This document shows, one piece after another, positions 44,653-55,206 of a stretch of 64,000 nt of DNA (its first letter is position 1; every line of letters begins with the position of its first letter). The notes beneath the pieces were generated by a model. The model was not told the DNA's origin, searched no databases, and saw nothing but the letters and a program-made list of their open reading frames with translations. The stretch is from Gongronella butleri (lineage: Eukaryota > Mucoromycota > Mucoromycetes > Mucorales > Cunninghamellaceae), in assembly GCA_025201375.1 (NCBI GenBank), contig JAIWZP010000033.1:186001-250000 (forward strand). The letters are read 5' to 3'. Position numbers and translations under genes: made by a program.

Positions 44653-46274
44653 GATCAAGGCAAAAGTTGACGGAGGAAATAGCACACGGCGACAACAAGG
44701 CCGTCAGCAGCGAGCAAGGAGAGAGAAAAAACGAGAGAGAGAAAGAAAAAAAAGAAAGAAAGAGGGGAAGCAAAAAAGGGCAATTTCAGTGTTCCACACA
44801 GAGGGGCTTGCTAGCAAGCTCCGCTCTCGATTTTTTTTTTTACGCCCTAAAAAAAAAAGAAAGAAAGCCCGGCAGTCGACTTAGTCAATTCTCGAGAATT
44901 GCAGAAATTGGATGAATTTATCTATAATATTGCATGGACCGCGTTCTTTTTTCGACTATTTCGTGGCTTTCTCATGTGGATTCTCATTCAAGCGTACCAA
45001 TTTGGTCGAATTTTTAGTCTTGGTGCTCGGCACGACTCATTCATGACTTGTTACTAAATAAGATCCCTCCGATCAAACGTCCTGGGACTGGCGATGTGTT
45101 GACAATTGGTCCACGTGTCGCTTAAAGCACCTGTAGATACTGCACCTACTGAGTGCCGTATGATACAGCAAGATACTGTACTGTATTATGTATCGTACTG
45201 TACCTATATCATAAAAACCGTTGTTTTCGCTTTTTTGGCACCAGACACTTGTAATGAGGCATTGCTGCTTCCGTTCAACAAGAACTTGGCTCTTTTCACG
45301 TCGGCATGCCGTAGTGGAGGTACAGTATCATGCTGTACGTATGATATTGTATTTTGGAGCGTCTTTTGCTCAAACAAGACGTTGAAAAGCAGTGTGAGAT
45401 TGATGAATGGATGGGTCGTCGCTGCTTCTCGTCGTTATGCAGAAGAATCAAAAATACAACAGTATGATACATATGATAATACTGTATCATAATGGAGGTC
45501 ATTCAGTTCCACTTGCATGCCATTTATTTTGATAGTTGTCTACGGTATTAATTTAGGTCGGCTTTATGCTTGATAGTTCAATAAACGACGTCTTAATTGA
45601 CAACATTTAATAAAACCAGGTCGTCCCGATTCTGCATAGCGCACAATTTCAACCACCCCTATTCGATAAGATTTTCGACGATTTATTAATCAACAATCGT
45701 TTATTAAATTGACAAACGATTTAAAAAGGTTGAACGACCTCCAATCTCAATATTTTCATAAATTTCGCACTGGGTATTATCATGTATCCTACAGTATTTA
45801 TCATACTGTATCATGCTTGTCAAACTGTCCCTGGATCGCGCTGGGGGTGAAACTGTCTCCGTTCGAAAGAAGAGGCGCGCTCGTGTGTTACTTTCCAATT
45901 GTTCGCTCGGAAGATGAACGACGACATTTGCTTGCACACTTGCAAAGCTCGCTCGATCAAACGCTTCATCCACTTTTAAATCGACCGCTCTTTTCGGCGA
46001 CAGACAACAACAACATCAGAAGCTAGAGCGCGTTTAATCTTGTGTCTCCAAGCAAATCTGTATTTTCTTGCTTAGTTGAATCCTTGAATGAATCCAGTAT
46101 TATCGCGATCCGATCAAAAAAACTGACAGAGAAAACAGCTTTTTTACGAGCGATATGATAATAAAATGATACGGTATTTATGATGTTATGATACAGTACC
46201 TACAGTACGTATGTATGATAGACAATTTCTTCAATGGCGAGCGCGATGATGTGCTCGACAACAACGGTCTATTA
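44653..46274. other. Repeat-rich intergenic DNA with many TACTGTA/TACAGTA strings
   Basis: The gene-proximal 250 bp are purine-rich (A/G tract 44720-44780). From about 45150 onward, TACTGTA, TACAGTA and ATGATA/TATCAT strings are frequent. No gene is supported. Confidence 0.5.
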
Positions 46275-46311
46275 TACAGTACAGTACTGTACAGTACTGT
46301 ACAGTACTGTA
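46275..46311. repeat. TA-CAG/CTG-TA chain, seven units
   Basis: Seven 5 bp steps in perfect register between TA dinucleotides. Steps 1, 2, 4 and 6 have CAG and steps 3, 5 and 7 have CTG. Orientation is mixed, which simple slippage of one unit would not produce. Confidence 0.85.
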
Positions 46312-46516
46312 GTCGATCATCGCTCGATCCTTACAGTACTGCTGTAATGTCTGACATCTTGCTTGCTTGCAGCGAGCTATGATGATATGATACAGTGCCT
46401 TGTTGTATCATTCATACACGCACGAGTACAGTATTATCATATGATGTATGATTTACTGTACACGCCACCATTACATAAATACAGTATGATGATATGATAA
46501 AAAAAAGTACGTATCA

Positions 46517-46543
46517 TACTGTACAGTACTGTACTGTACTGTA
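46517..46543. repeat. TA-CTG/CAG-TA chain, five units
   Basis: Five 5 bp steps: CTG, CAG, CTG, CTG, CTG, each between TA dinucleotides. It directly abuts the left end of the foldback element. Confidence 0.85.
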
Positions 46544-46614
46544 GGTACAGTAATAAAATATGCTGAAATTGACTTTGGCGTAAAAGTTGTCCCTTTTCTG
46601 GAAGGTGCCCCAGG

Positions 46615-46635
46615 TTTTTAGCTAGGGTTGCTTAT
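46615..46635 (+). repeat. hAT left end: target duplication and terminal repeat
   Basis: TTTTTAGC (46615-46622) is the 8 bp target duplication. The element starts at 46623 with TAGGGTTGCTTAT, a typical hAT terminus. Confidence 0.9.
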
Positions 46636-46840
46636 TGAGATTCTCGATCATTGTCCCGAAATCTCGATCGGCTTATTGAGCGATATGAGACAGCCCAAAT
46701 CTCGATCGTCTCGAAAGTTTTTTTTTATGGATCTCGAATCTCGATCAAAATCTCGACAGGCGCTTAAGCTGGGTGATTGTTGAATCTCGCTCGATCGCTC
46801 GATTGTATCATAATCTCGATCGCTCGAAATCTCGAAGACA
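46625..46840. repeat. Left subterminal ATCTCGATC repeat cluster of the hAT
   Basis: At least ten copies of CTCGATC or close variants occur on this side. A matching cluster lies at about 52550-52790. Subterminal repeats of this kind bind the transposase in Ac-like elements (family knowledge). Confidence 0.65.
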
Positions 46841-46984
46841 AAGCAACAGCACCAGTTTTATGGTGCTGAATGAATAGACAGCCTTATTTGTTTTATTTAA
46901 AAAAATTGATACTGTAGGACATACATACCGGTACAGTGTAGTGATATTTATGAGGGATAAAATATGGTGTCGAGAGTTTGACCC

Positions 46985-47092
46985 TCTTTTTTTTTTTTCT
47001 TTTTTTTTCTTTTGTTCTTTATTTTTCTTTTTTTCTTTTTTTTTTCTTTTGTTCTTTATTTTTCTTTTTTTCTTTTTTTTTCTTTTTTCCTG
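46985..47092 (+). repeat. Polypyrimidine tandem tract
   Basis: T-rich tract with a repeated TTTTCTTTTGTTCTTTATTTTTC phrase (period about 46 bp, two copies). It lies just downstream of the transposase stop codon. Confidence 0.6.
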
Positions 47093-47149
47093 TTTTTTGG
47101 TTGTTTTGGCGATCAATCAGTAGTGGGAGAAGGTACGAAAAATGGGCTG

Positions 47150-49787
47150 CTATTCTTCGCTGTTTTCGTCGCTGTCATCGCTTGCCGACGACTCGTACTC
47201 ATCATCATCGTCCGTACTGAAAAACTTGTTGCTGTTGTTGACACCTTTCTTGTTGTTGTTGGACATGTCATCACTGCGGGCAAATTTAGTCCAATAGTCG
47301 CACAGCAGTTGTTCCTTGATGTGTTGCGGCAAAATTCTGTTTTGCTGCGGCGTCCCCATCATTGTGCGTGCGTGCGAAAACACCCTCTCGGATGGTGTGG
47401 ACGTTGCCGGTATCCCGATGTAATCCTGTGCCATGTCCGCAATTTTTGGCCAACGAGCTCCGTTAATTTTCCAGTATACCAAAGGATACTCGTTTATGTT
47501 GTCGTCATCCGTGAGACGGGGTCGTGGTTGAGTTGTGTAATCCTCGAGCTCGTCGGGAAGTGGAGCTGGTCTGGATGGATAGTGATATTTTTTTTCCAAG
47601 TGCTTGACGATTTTCTTTTTTTTCTTTGCAGGTGTGGGGGGCGGCGCCACTGATGAGGAGGTCGCTGAGGCTGTAGTAGGCGTCACAGGCTGCGCATCGT
47701 CCGGTGTGGAGGATAGGCAATATTGAGATTTCCAGACACCGCGTACTTGATTTTTGGCGAATTGAACCACATGCTCGTCCCAGGAATCATCCTCTTCCCA
47801 ATAGCTGAACCTCATACGTGGCTCAATTGTGGTCGCTACCGAGTATATGCTGGTCAGATCCGTACGGTCGTAGTAGTGGGCCAACTTGTTCCACGCCTGC
47901 TCCGCCGCCAGTTGAATTTCAGGGTGAAAGTCGTCTTGGTGGTCCTTGAACCTGTGTTCCAGGCTTGTCAGCAGATCATTGTATACTGGGATGACGTTCA
48001 CGATTGACGGGTAACTTGTGCTTGACGAAACATATGGTGTTACCATGGCAAATTCGTGCAGCGCGCCTTTGAGTGCCTTGATATGTCCCCACTCCTCGTC
48101 CGTAAGCAGGTACTTTGCCAGCACCGAATCGCCGCGCAACATCGCGTCAATTGCGAGCCGGGAATGCAATGCGCGCCGAAGCATGGTAAACGTAGAGTTC
48201 CAGCGCGTACGGACGTCCAAAACAAGCAGCTTGACGTGCGGACGCAGAGGGTATTCAACCCGGTAGCAATTGCGGTATTTCTCGGAGCGCTGAGGGGAAG
48301 CCCTGTCAAAAAAAAAAAAGAGTGAGCACATATGCGAACTACATACAGTAATAGGCTTTTTGTTTCCGTTTTTTACCTGATCATCTGTATTCCGCGTCTG
48401 AGCTTCTTTAGTGCCCCTGACGGAGTTTGGCCGCGTGTGAACTCTCGTTCGTCATTGATCTCGGAGTTGCCGCGGGCGTCGGTTGCCTCGAGTGTAGCCT
48501 GGTCAGGTGCTTGTGCGCATAGGCCCGTCGGCCCCAAAAACGCCTGCACTGTCAAATTAATGACGTGCGCCAAACATGACACGTGGGTGTTCCGGGCCGT
48601 AATCGGAAACCTAAAAAACATGCATTAGAACGGTCAAAACCAGAAAGCCGTCATTGCAACAACTGTAAATGAAAGGACAAGCGTAATTACCACCAATCCT
48701 TCGTGTCCAACTCGAGTTCACGCATCATGACAATGTTGTTGGCAGCATTGTCCGTCGTCACACTGATAATCTTGTTTTCGAGCTTGAACTGACGTACAAT
48801 GTCCATAAACATAGTGGCTAGGTGCCGGCCAGTATGCGAACCATCGAAAGGTTCAAAGCCAATTGGCAGCCCACGAAGCACCCATTGATCCATTTGACCG
48901 CTTACATCACGTTCCGTCCAGTGAACCGTAAAGGCAACAAATGAGTGGTTATTTGGGGAGGTCCAGCCATCAGTTGTAATTGACACCTTTCTGAATTGTT
49001 TTAGGTGATTCACGACAACATCTTGCAAGCGGGAAAAACGAGCAGAAATCTATTTAAAAATATCAAGGAATAGGAGGGATGTTGAGAAACAAACACACAT
49101 GAGAAGTGCCATATTATATGAAAGGTTTACCATTGCTCTTGCAGTGTGCCGGCTTGGCACCCTCACTGCCGAGATTCTGGAAGCCAAAGATACTTGGTAA
49201 AAGAGTGCTTGAAGGTGCTCATTCTCCACGAGCCGCAATGGAACCTGGGCGTCCAGAATAAAATCGAGCAGGGTTTCCCTGAAAGACGCACTGTCGAATT
49301 CGGACGGGATAGCCGATCTATGGCGCTTCATGCCGGCAATCGCCGTGTCCAATGGCCCTTGCCAATCGGTATCAGCAGCTTGCGAGTGCGGGTTGGGTGC
49401 ACTTGACGCGTCCACTCTGTGATAGACTCTCAAGTGACGCACCATTCCAGTAGTGTTTTTTTCCTTTGACGGCACCAAACTTTTTGAGCAGCTCTTGTAC
49501 AGGCACTTGAGATACTCACCCGTTTCATCGGGCTCACCATTCTTAGCACAGCGATACACCCACCCTTTGACAAATATCCAAGATCGCAAGCGGCGGGATG
49601 CTGACGTCGTGGAGCCCTGTGTGTCTTGGCTGTCCAGCAATACATCGGCCGAAGTGCTCGTCGATCCATGACTTTCACCGTCATCATCAACTGCTGCCTC
49701 GATGGCGACAAAACTGGACGTCGTATCATTGGTCTCGTCGTCGTCCAACAAGAAATCATCGGCGTCTTGACGCTGACGATGTGTCAT
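47150..49787 (-). CDS. hAT-family transposase
   Basis: Four exons (49787-49131, 49049-48691, 48610-48377, 48302-47150) join in frame to 800 residues with no stop. The N-terminus is acidic and Ser-rich. A BED-like zinc finger follows (about 95-120: CLYKSC, then VRHLRVYH). The RNase H-like core has SITTDGWTSPNNHSFVAFTVHW and VTTDNAANN, the first catalytic Asp regions, and VSCLAHVINLTVQ. The C-terminal dimerisation region reads YPLVYWKINGARWPKIADMAQDYIGIPATSTPSERVFSHA, a hallmark of hAT transposases. The tail is acidic (DDDDEYESSASDDSDENSEE). It moves its own element by cut-and-paste and could also move non-autonomous relatives with the same ends. Confidence that it is intact is high. Confidence 0.95.
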
Positions 49788-49799
49788 GATGATTACGGT

Positions 49800-50408
49800 A
49801 GATAAATGATCGTTTTTGTAAAAAAAAAAAAAACAAAAAAAAAAGAGTAGAGAAAAAATTTAACACGGTCAAGAGTGGTGCAATCCATAACACTCAAGGA
49901 GTCATTATGTATCACAACAACGCCATGATGCGGGCACCTGCACTGCCTGGGGGCTCCGTTCCATTCTTATCTTTCACATTGTTTATGATATTATTTATAT
50001 GTTTCATAAAAATTTCTCTTGGCAAAAAAGTCATCAAAAACACATATTTGATCGAGATATCGATCGCTCGATCGCTCGCTCGATCAGTTGTCAAAACTGT
50101 TGCGGTGTCCCATTTGTCACACCCGTCAGACTTGCCTTACTTAGAAGGTGCAAGAAAATCGCATCTTTACAGCCATTTGCCAGCGAAAACGCACTTTTTG
50201 ATATGGACGACTACACAGTGCCTGGAAGCGTCCCAAACTTTATATACGGTATCATGATGGCCTGAGTTTATTTTTATATCAGTATGAATTTTTTTTTCAA
50301 GAGCCAGCGACGATCGTTAGAATTGCCCGAAAATCATTCAAAACGGTATTCGTGCATCAATCAAGTATACATGTTGCGAGCCGATTGCCAACAAAACTTG
50401 AAATACTG
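49800..50408. other. hAT interior, upstream of the transposase
   Basis: Presumed transposase promoter side. It holds a TCGATCGCTCGATCG-type cluster at about 50058-50086. No gene supported. Confidence 0.45.
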
Positions 50409-50410
50409 TA

Positions 50411-51416
50411 CAGTGCCCGGACAAAAAAAAGTTTCGCTGTGCATGATTCTCTGCAGTGCAAGGTATCAATTAATCGCGTTAATCTCTGCTGTATTGATCA
50501 ATAATGGCTCCAGTGATATGAAATTTTGCAGGAACAATGATTTAAAAGTAAAAAAACAATTCTAAAATTATGAAATGGCTATGCCAAGCCGGTATTGAAA
50601 TAGATCAAAAAAGGGATACCTGACGCGTCACGCGACGCGACGCGTACCTACGCGTATACAATGGCCTGTGGAGATGAATTGGCGTTATGAACACCATCTC
50701 CAATTTTTTTTTGCAACGAGTGCAATGGTGCCTGATTGTATTTTAAGAATCAATTCCATGTTACATGCATTGCATCGGTGCTGTGATCGAATAATGTAAA
50801 ATCATCATGTGACACGCGTCACGCGTCAGACGCGCCAAAAGTCGCGATTTCCTTCGTAACATGGTCGTAGTGCTCCTACTGGTCAACCAATCGATAACAG
50901 TCTATTCTAGTTCTTTAAATTAAATAAGTACAATGGTTTTAAGCCAACTAAGGATTAAAATTAGATAACAGAGATGGCAATTGTTATTCCAGATGCAACT
51001 GACGCGTGACGCGTGTCACATGATGATTTTACATTATTCGATCACAGCACCGATGCAATGCAAGTAACATGGAATTGATTCTTAAAATACAATCAGGCAC
51101 CATTGCACTCGTTGCAAAAAAAATTGGAGATGGTGTTCATAACGTCAATTCATCTCCACAGGCCATTGTATACGCGTAGGCACGCGTCGCGTCGCGTGAC
51201 GCGTCAGGTATCCCTTTTTTGATCTATTTCAATACCGGCTTGGCATAGCCATTTCATAATTTTAGAATTGTTTTTTTACTTTTAAATCATTGTTCCTGCA
51301 AAATTTCATATCACCGGAGCCATTATTGATCAATACAGCAGAGATTAACGCGATTAATTGATACCTTGCACTGCAGAGAATTATGCACAGCGAAACTTTT
51401 TTTTGTCCGGGCACTG
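50411..51416. mobile_element. MITE B: inverted copy of MITE A, inside the hAT
   Basis: Exactly 1006 bp, bounded by CAGTGCCCGGAC ends and TA. It is the reverse complement of MITE A, including the asymmetric loop and the small arm-specific differences (GTGCATGATT in the left arm, GAATTATGCAC in the right). I saw one clear substitution (GCGTACCTACGCG against GCGTGCCTACGCG). It inserted after the hAT element, since it lies inside it. Confidence 0.9.
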
Positions 51417-51419
51417 TAC

Positions 51420-52550
51420 TGTACATGCATTTTGAGTCAAAACCAAATAATCAATGTATCATTAAATTTTGTCACATATTTATTGATGAATGAAGTCTGT
51501 TCCAGAATATCATACAGTATGATGATAAGATGATATGGCTGAATAATGATGGCGTGGCGATCCAAGGACCCAAATCTCTCAGTTTGCAAATTGGTGCCTG
51601 ACAACCTTTAAAAATTCGTGATTGCAAGCCATCTATGATAGTGGCTGCAATGTTGCAAGCATGGGCTCATCCGTGCAAAGAGAGGAGTAGGCAAACAAGG
51701 GCGGTCATCAGGAACTCGGGATCCCTGATGTAACTTGCTGCTGTGTTTGTGCATGTTGTACTGTTGTTCTTTTTTTTTTGTCGCTCGATCGTCGTGTATC
51801 ATCATCGTGCGTACATGCATGCCGCGCGCGCCGCCGCGCGCGGCGGCGGCCGTACAACAGAAGGCGTAGATCTACAGTATGATTGCAGATTCATTCGACG
51901 ATAAAGTAGTACAGTGTGTATTTTGCATGCACTGAGCGCTGGTGATTGTCGGTTCAAGGGCTGGCGTCTTCATTTTTTTTCTGCGTAGCCAAAGTCGCTC
52001 GTGCAACACTGCCCTCACAGTAATGCCAAGCCAAAGCGGCGGTGCACACAGCAAGGAGTAGTGACTTTTGGTTGTTTGTTGTTATGGTATCATACTTCCA
52101 CAGGTTTTCTCTTTTTGGAATGTGCTCCCCCGTCCCTCCCTTTGATTTGCCACGCCTCAGAAATTTTATTGGAGTCGGCTGGGTGCGTGCCCTTACCCGT
52201 ATTTTTCTTTTTTTTCTTTCTTTTTTTTTTTTGATCGTGCGTGCATCCACTTTAGAACATACTGTACATATTGTACCGGTACACCAGGTAAAGCGAAAAG
52301 AGTGTGATAAACTACGATATCGGTACACACCGTCATACTACTACTACTGTATTATACAGTATCCTTCTTTTTTCCTCTTTTTTTCTCGTTCTTGTCGCCT
52401 CTCGCCCTTACCTCGTTTTTCCTCGCTCTCTTGTCTCTTTTTCTCTCAATTACTTGTCTTGTTTTCTCGTTTTTCGTCTCGAATCTGAGCGTTTAGTGCC
52501 TCAGGTTCAAATCTTTTGGTTGAAAATGTCATTTTATTATTGTTGATCTT
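51420..52550. other. hAT interior, right part
   Basis: No gene. It contains a GC palindrome at about 51821-51854 (alternating CGCG/GCC blocks) and T-rich tracts (52200-52232, 52370-52470). Its origin is unknown. It may be captured DNA or merely spacer. Confidence 0.4.
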
Positions 52551-52783
52551 TTCATTTCGATCGGTCTCGCTCGATCGCGTCTCGATCGCGTCTCGATCGC
52601 TCGCGTCTCAAATTCTCAATTGGGTCCGGATGACTAAAAATATCGAAATGCGATTGAATTCGAAATCTCGATATGTCTCGGATCTCGATCGATCTCGCGC
52701 TGTCTCATATGGCATTTCGATTGAGACGCTTTAGAAAATAATCGATTGATACGAGATGGGGTCAATCTCGTCTCAATCGATCG

Positions 52784-52804
52784 ATAAGCAACCCTATTTT
52801 TAGC
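52784..52804 (-). repeat. hAT right end: terminal repeat and target duplication
   Basis: ATAAGCAACCCTA (52784-52796) is the inverse of the left terminal repeat. TTTTTAGC at 52797-52804 is the second target copy. Confidence 0.9.
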
Positions 52805-53177
52805 CGCCGTCCCTTTCTCTCTCTCTCTCTCTTTTTTTTTTCTACTTTCATCTTGCATCCAGAGCGCACAAGTGAAGCGAAAAGAGTCTGATGCAACAAT
52901 GTGTGAAAGAGAACGAGGGCAATGCTCTTTTTGCACGTTTTTACGCTGTAAATAAGCGGCGGCTCTGTCCACACGACACGTCCAGGGCCGATGTACTGTA
53001 TTATTGCCTCTTTTGCACACACGAACGCTCAAAGGCTCATTGAGTCCATCTTATTCAGAAAATACAGTAGGTAGAAAGCCGCGTCAAAATGCCGAAGACT
53101 TTTGTTTTTGTGCACTTTTATGTCACCGTTTGCCCGTGGTGGTCATTGGGCTACTGTACAATACAAGTGCGCGCGCA

Positions 53178-53208
<31 letters not shown>

Positions 53209-53341
53209 AAGGGACGGCGGCTAAAAATCTGGGGCACCTTCCAGAAAAGGGACAACTTTTACGCCAAAGTCAATTTTAGCATAAAATATACAGTAAAAAA
53301 AATAAAAAAATAAAAATTCCATGCAATGTTCCACCACCTTC

Positions 53342-53815
53342 ATTTGGAAGTGTCAAACCTTAAATTTTGCAAAAAAAATCGCACCAATAAGTTGCCACTT
53401 TTGTCAGTCGATCGCCGTTCATGCGTCACTCTTTGGGCATTTTTCTTGAGTTGGGAGGCGACCTGTCATTTTGTGTGCCAATAGCAAATTGTCGGAGTTA
53501 CCTGTTTGGGATGCATTGATCACTCGGAGTTCGAAAAATCCCAAATTTGGCATTTTCTGAGGATGAAATGTGTGACCCCTGAGTGACCCCTGGGTGACCC
53601 CTGAATTTTCAAAAGTGGTCGTAGCGCTCTGGGGGTTTAAGATTTTTTGTTGCAAATTTCGCGCTGAATGCGATGCGGCTATTTTTGAGCGAGGTCGAGC
53701 ATGCAGATGGACAGATGAATGCAAAATAGTACAAAGAGGAGGGTTTTGACTTTTTCGATTGCAAAAAAATCGGGCAGGTGCGCAGGTCCGTCTTGAACAC
53801 CACCGGGCTACTGTA
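53342..53815 (+). repeat. Dispersed repeat D, copy 2
   Basis: Aligns with 23660-24117 in the same orientation. This copy has three tandem GTGACCCCTG units (53572-53605) where copy 1 has two, so a short internal repeat has changed in number. It ends near CCGGGCTACTGTA. It begins about 50 bp after the foldback element. Confidence 0.75.
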
Positions 53816-53819
53816 TTTA

Positions 53820-54100
53820 CTGTAGTACTACTGTATAGTTTACGCCGTGACGCAAGTTTCATTTGCAGGAGAAGAGTAGGCTGTAAAAAAAATTCTGGAG
53901 GCACAGCAGGCTGCCAAAATCTGGAACACACCATTTTTCCTCACTGGAGTTGTTGATCACAGTCATGTCATAGAGTATTTAGAGATGATGGTATCATACA
54001 GCACTGTAAACAACTTGTCCCAGAACAAAATTTTACAGCATTACTGTATCAGTGAATCGTACAGTATTGCAGATTTACTGTACGTATCTACAGTATAGGT
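53820..54100. other. Repeat-rich intergenic DNA
   Basis: Contains scattered TACTGTA strings. No gene. Confidence 0.35.
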
Positions 54101-54105
54101 AAATA

Positions 54106-54317
54106 CAGTAGGACCTCGATACGGTATAACGAAATCAGAATTTTGGAGTTTGAGCAATTTCGTTATACTGTATGATGATATACCGTATTTCACAGCCAAA
54201 TTTCGCTATAGCGCCTTACTGTATGTCACAGGATAATAGCAGTGCGGCCAAGCCACCAAATTTTCGTTATATAAAAAAATTCGTTATATCGAGGTTCGTT
54301 ATAACGAGGTCCTACTG
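54106..54317. mobile_element. Pogo-like MITE, 212 bp
   Basis: Left end CAGTAGGACCTCGATA and right end, inverted, CAGTAGGACCTCGTTATAAC, each flanked by TA. The interior repeats CGTTATA/ATAACGA in both directions. The sequence resembles Tc1/mariner-pogo termini (CAGT..GGACCTCGATATAACG type). It is too short to encode anything and is therefore a non-autonomous element. Confidence 0.8.
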
Positions 54318-54319
54318 TA

Positions 54320-55092
54320 CATACAGTACGGTACAGTAATACTGTAAAAATCATGACTGTTCAAGGCCATCTTTTCTTTGAATCTCAAAGCTCCTGAAGA
54401 AAAAAAACTGAGTGATTCCGCGAGCTGGCGAGTAGCGATAGTGAAGCACACGATCATAGCAAAATATTGCAGGTGTTTGGAGATTCTCTGTTTAAACGGC
54501 GTTCTTTTTAATTAAATGCAGCTTTTTTTTTTACAGTATGATAAAAGGCGCGCTCTTGACAGCCACTTGCACTATAAATGTGCCATGGAACGCATTATGC
54601 AACTGTTCCCGACATCTATACATCAAACACGCCGTCTGTTGTCCAAGCACAAAGATATATCATACGTAAAGATTCGTGACAGAAAACGGTGTTTATTTTA
54701 TTATGCGTAAATGCGTTTATGATGATGTATTTTTGGTTCGTTGCGGCCCATCTCAAGCTGCTAAATAGCTGTTCACAATGTGTTCTGGTCAGTGGAGTTG
54801 CAATGGAAAAAATCATCCAACGAAAAAGGGCAAAAGAGCCGAAAAAGCACATTTCTGCCCTGCTTTGCTGCGCGCGTAAAAAAAAAAACGAACGGAAGGG
54901 GTCTGCCGTGCTCCGGTGGAGCCAATGGAAGACGAATTTTTCACTTGACAACATTGCAATGTAACACGCGGCTGTAACATGACATGGGTTGTCGTATGGG
55001 GCCGTGGACGGGCAGCAAGGAGGACCATGGGCGCAATAATTCTGAGCGTGACAGGGATCAATGCGGCTTATTGGGCGGGCGCGCTCACCGTC
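54320..55092. other. Intergenic upstream of the carotenoid-oxygenase-like gene
   Basis: A minus-strand frame (54616-55194) contains HCEQLFSSLRWAATNQ, which faintly resembles a transposase C-terminus, but it has no start or exons I can support. The rest is AT-rich. Confidence 0.35.
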
Positions 55093-55100
55093 TATAAATA
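55093..55100 (+). promoter_or_regulatory. TATA box
   Basis: TATAAATA lies 114 bp before the start codon at 55207, after a short GC-rich stretch. Spacing fits a TATA-driven, possibly inducible promoter. Confidence 0.5.
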
Positions 55101-55206
55101 GCAAGGGCTGCTTTTCAGGAGGTGGGGGCGCTGAATATTTTTGTTTCTTCCGCTTTACTCTTTTTCCCCCCTCTCTCGTTTTCCCCTGCCCCATTTCAAA
55201 GCAGCC

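Larger units (their letters stand above)
46623..52796 (-). mobile_element. hAT transposon, 6174 bp, apparently complete
   Basis: The 13 bp terminal inverted repeats TAGGGTTGCTTAT at 46623 and, inverted, at 52784-52796 match perfectly. Both sides are flanked by the 8 bp direct repeat TTTTTAGC, the size expected for hAT. The inside holds one transposase gene (47150-49787, minus strand). Subterminal zones at both ends are packed with TCTCGATCG-like repeats, plausible transposase-binding sites. A 1006 bp palindromic MITE sits inside (50411-51416). Perfect TIRs, an intact target duplication and an open transposase suggest recent insertion. Confidence 0.92.
46551..53290. mobile_element. Foldback element interrupted by the hAT transposon
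   Basis: The left arm (46551-46622, then 52797-52842 after the hAT) is the inverse of the right arm (about 53177-53290). Matching phrases are GAAATTGACTTTGGCGTAAA, TTCTGGAAGGTGCCCCAG, TTTTTAGCCGCCGTCCC and a CT/GA dinucleotide run. Without the hAT and one copy of its target duplication, the element is about 0.55 kb, with a spacer of about 330 bp that codes for nothing recognised. Confidence 0.75.

Noticed and set aside
46555..53290. First reading of the 46.6 kb and 53.2 kb flanks as an empty and a filled site of one element
   Set aside because: The 8 bp TTTTTAGC repeat and TAGGGTTGCTTAT ends show that both flanks are halves of a single foldback element split by the hAT.
54616..55194. Minus-strand frame with HCEQLFSSLRWAATNQ, possible transposase relic
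   Set aside because: Only a short, weak resemblance. No upstream catalytic part, start codon or exons could be supported.
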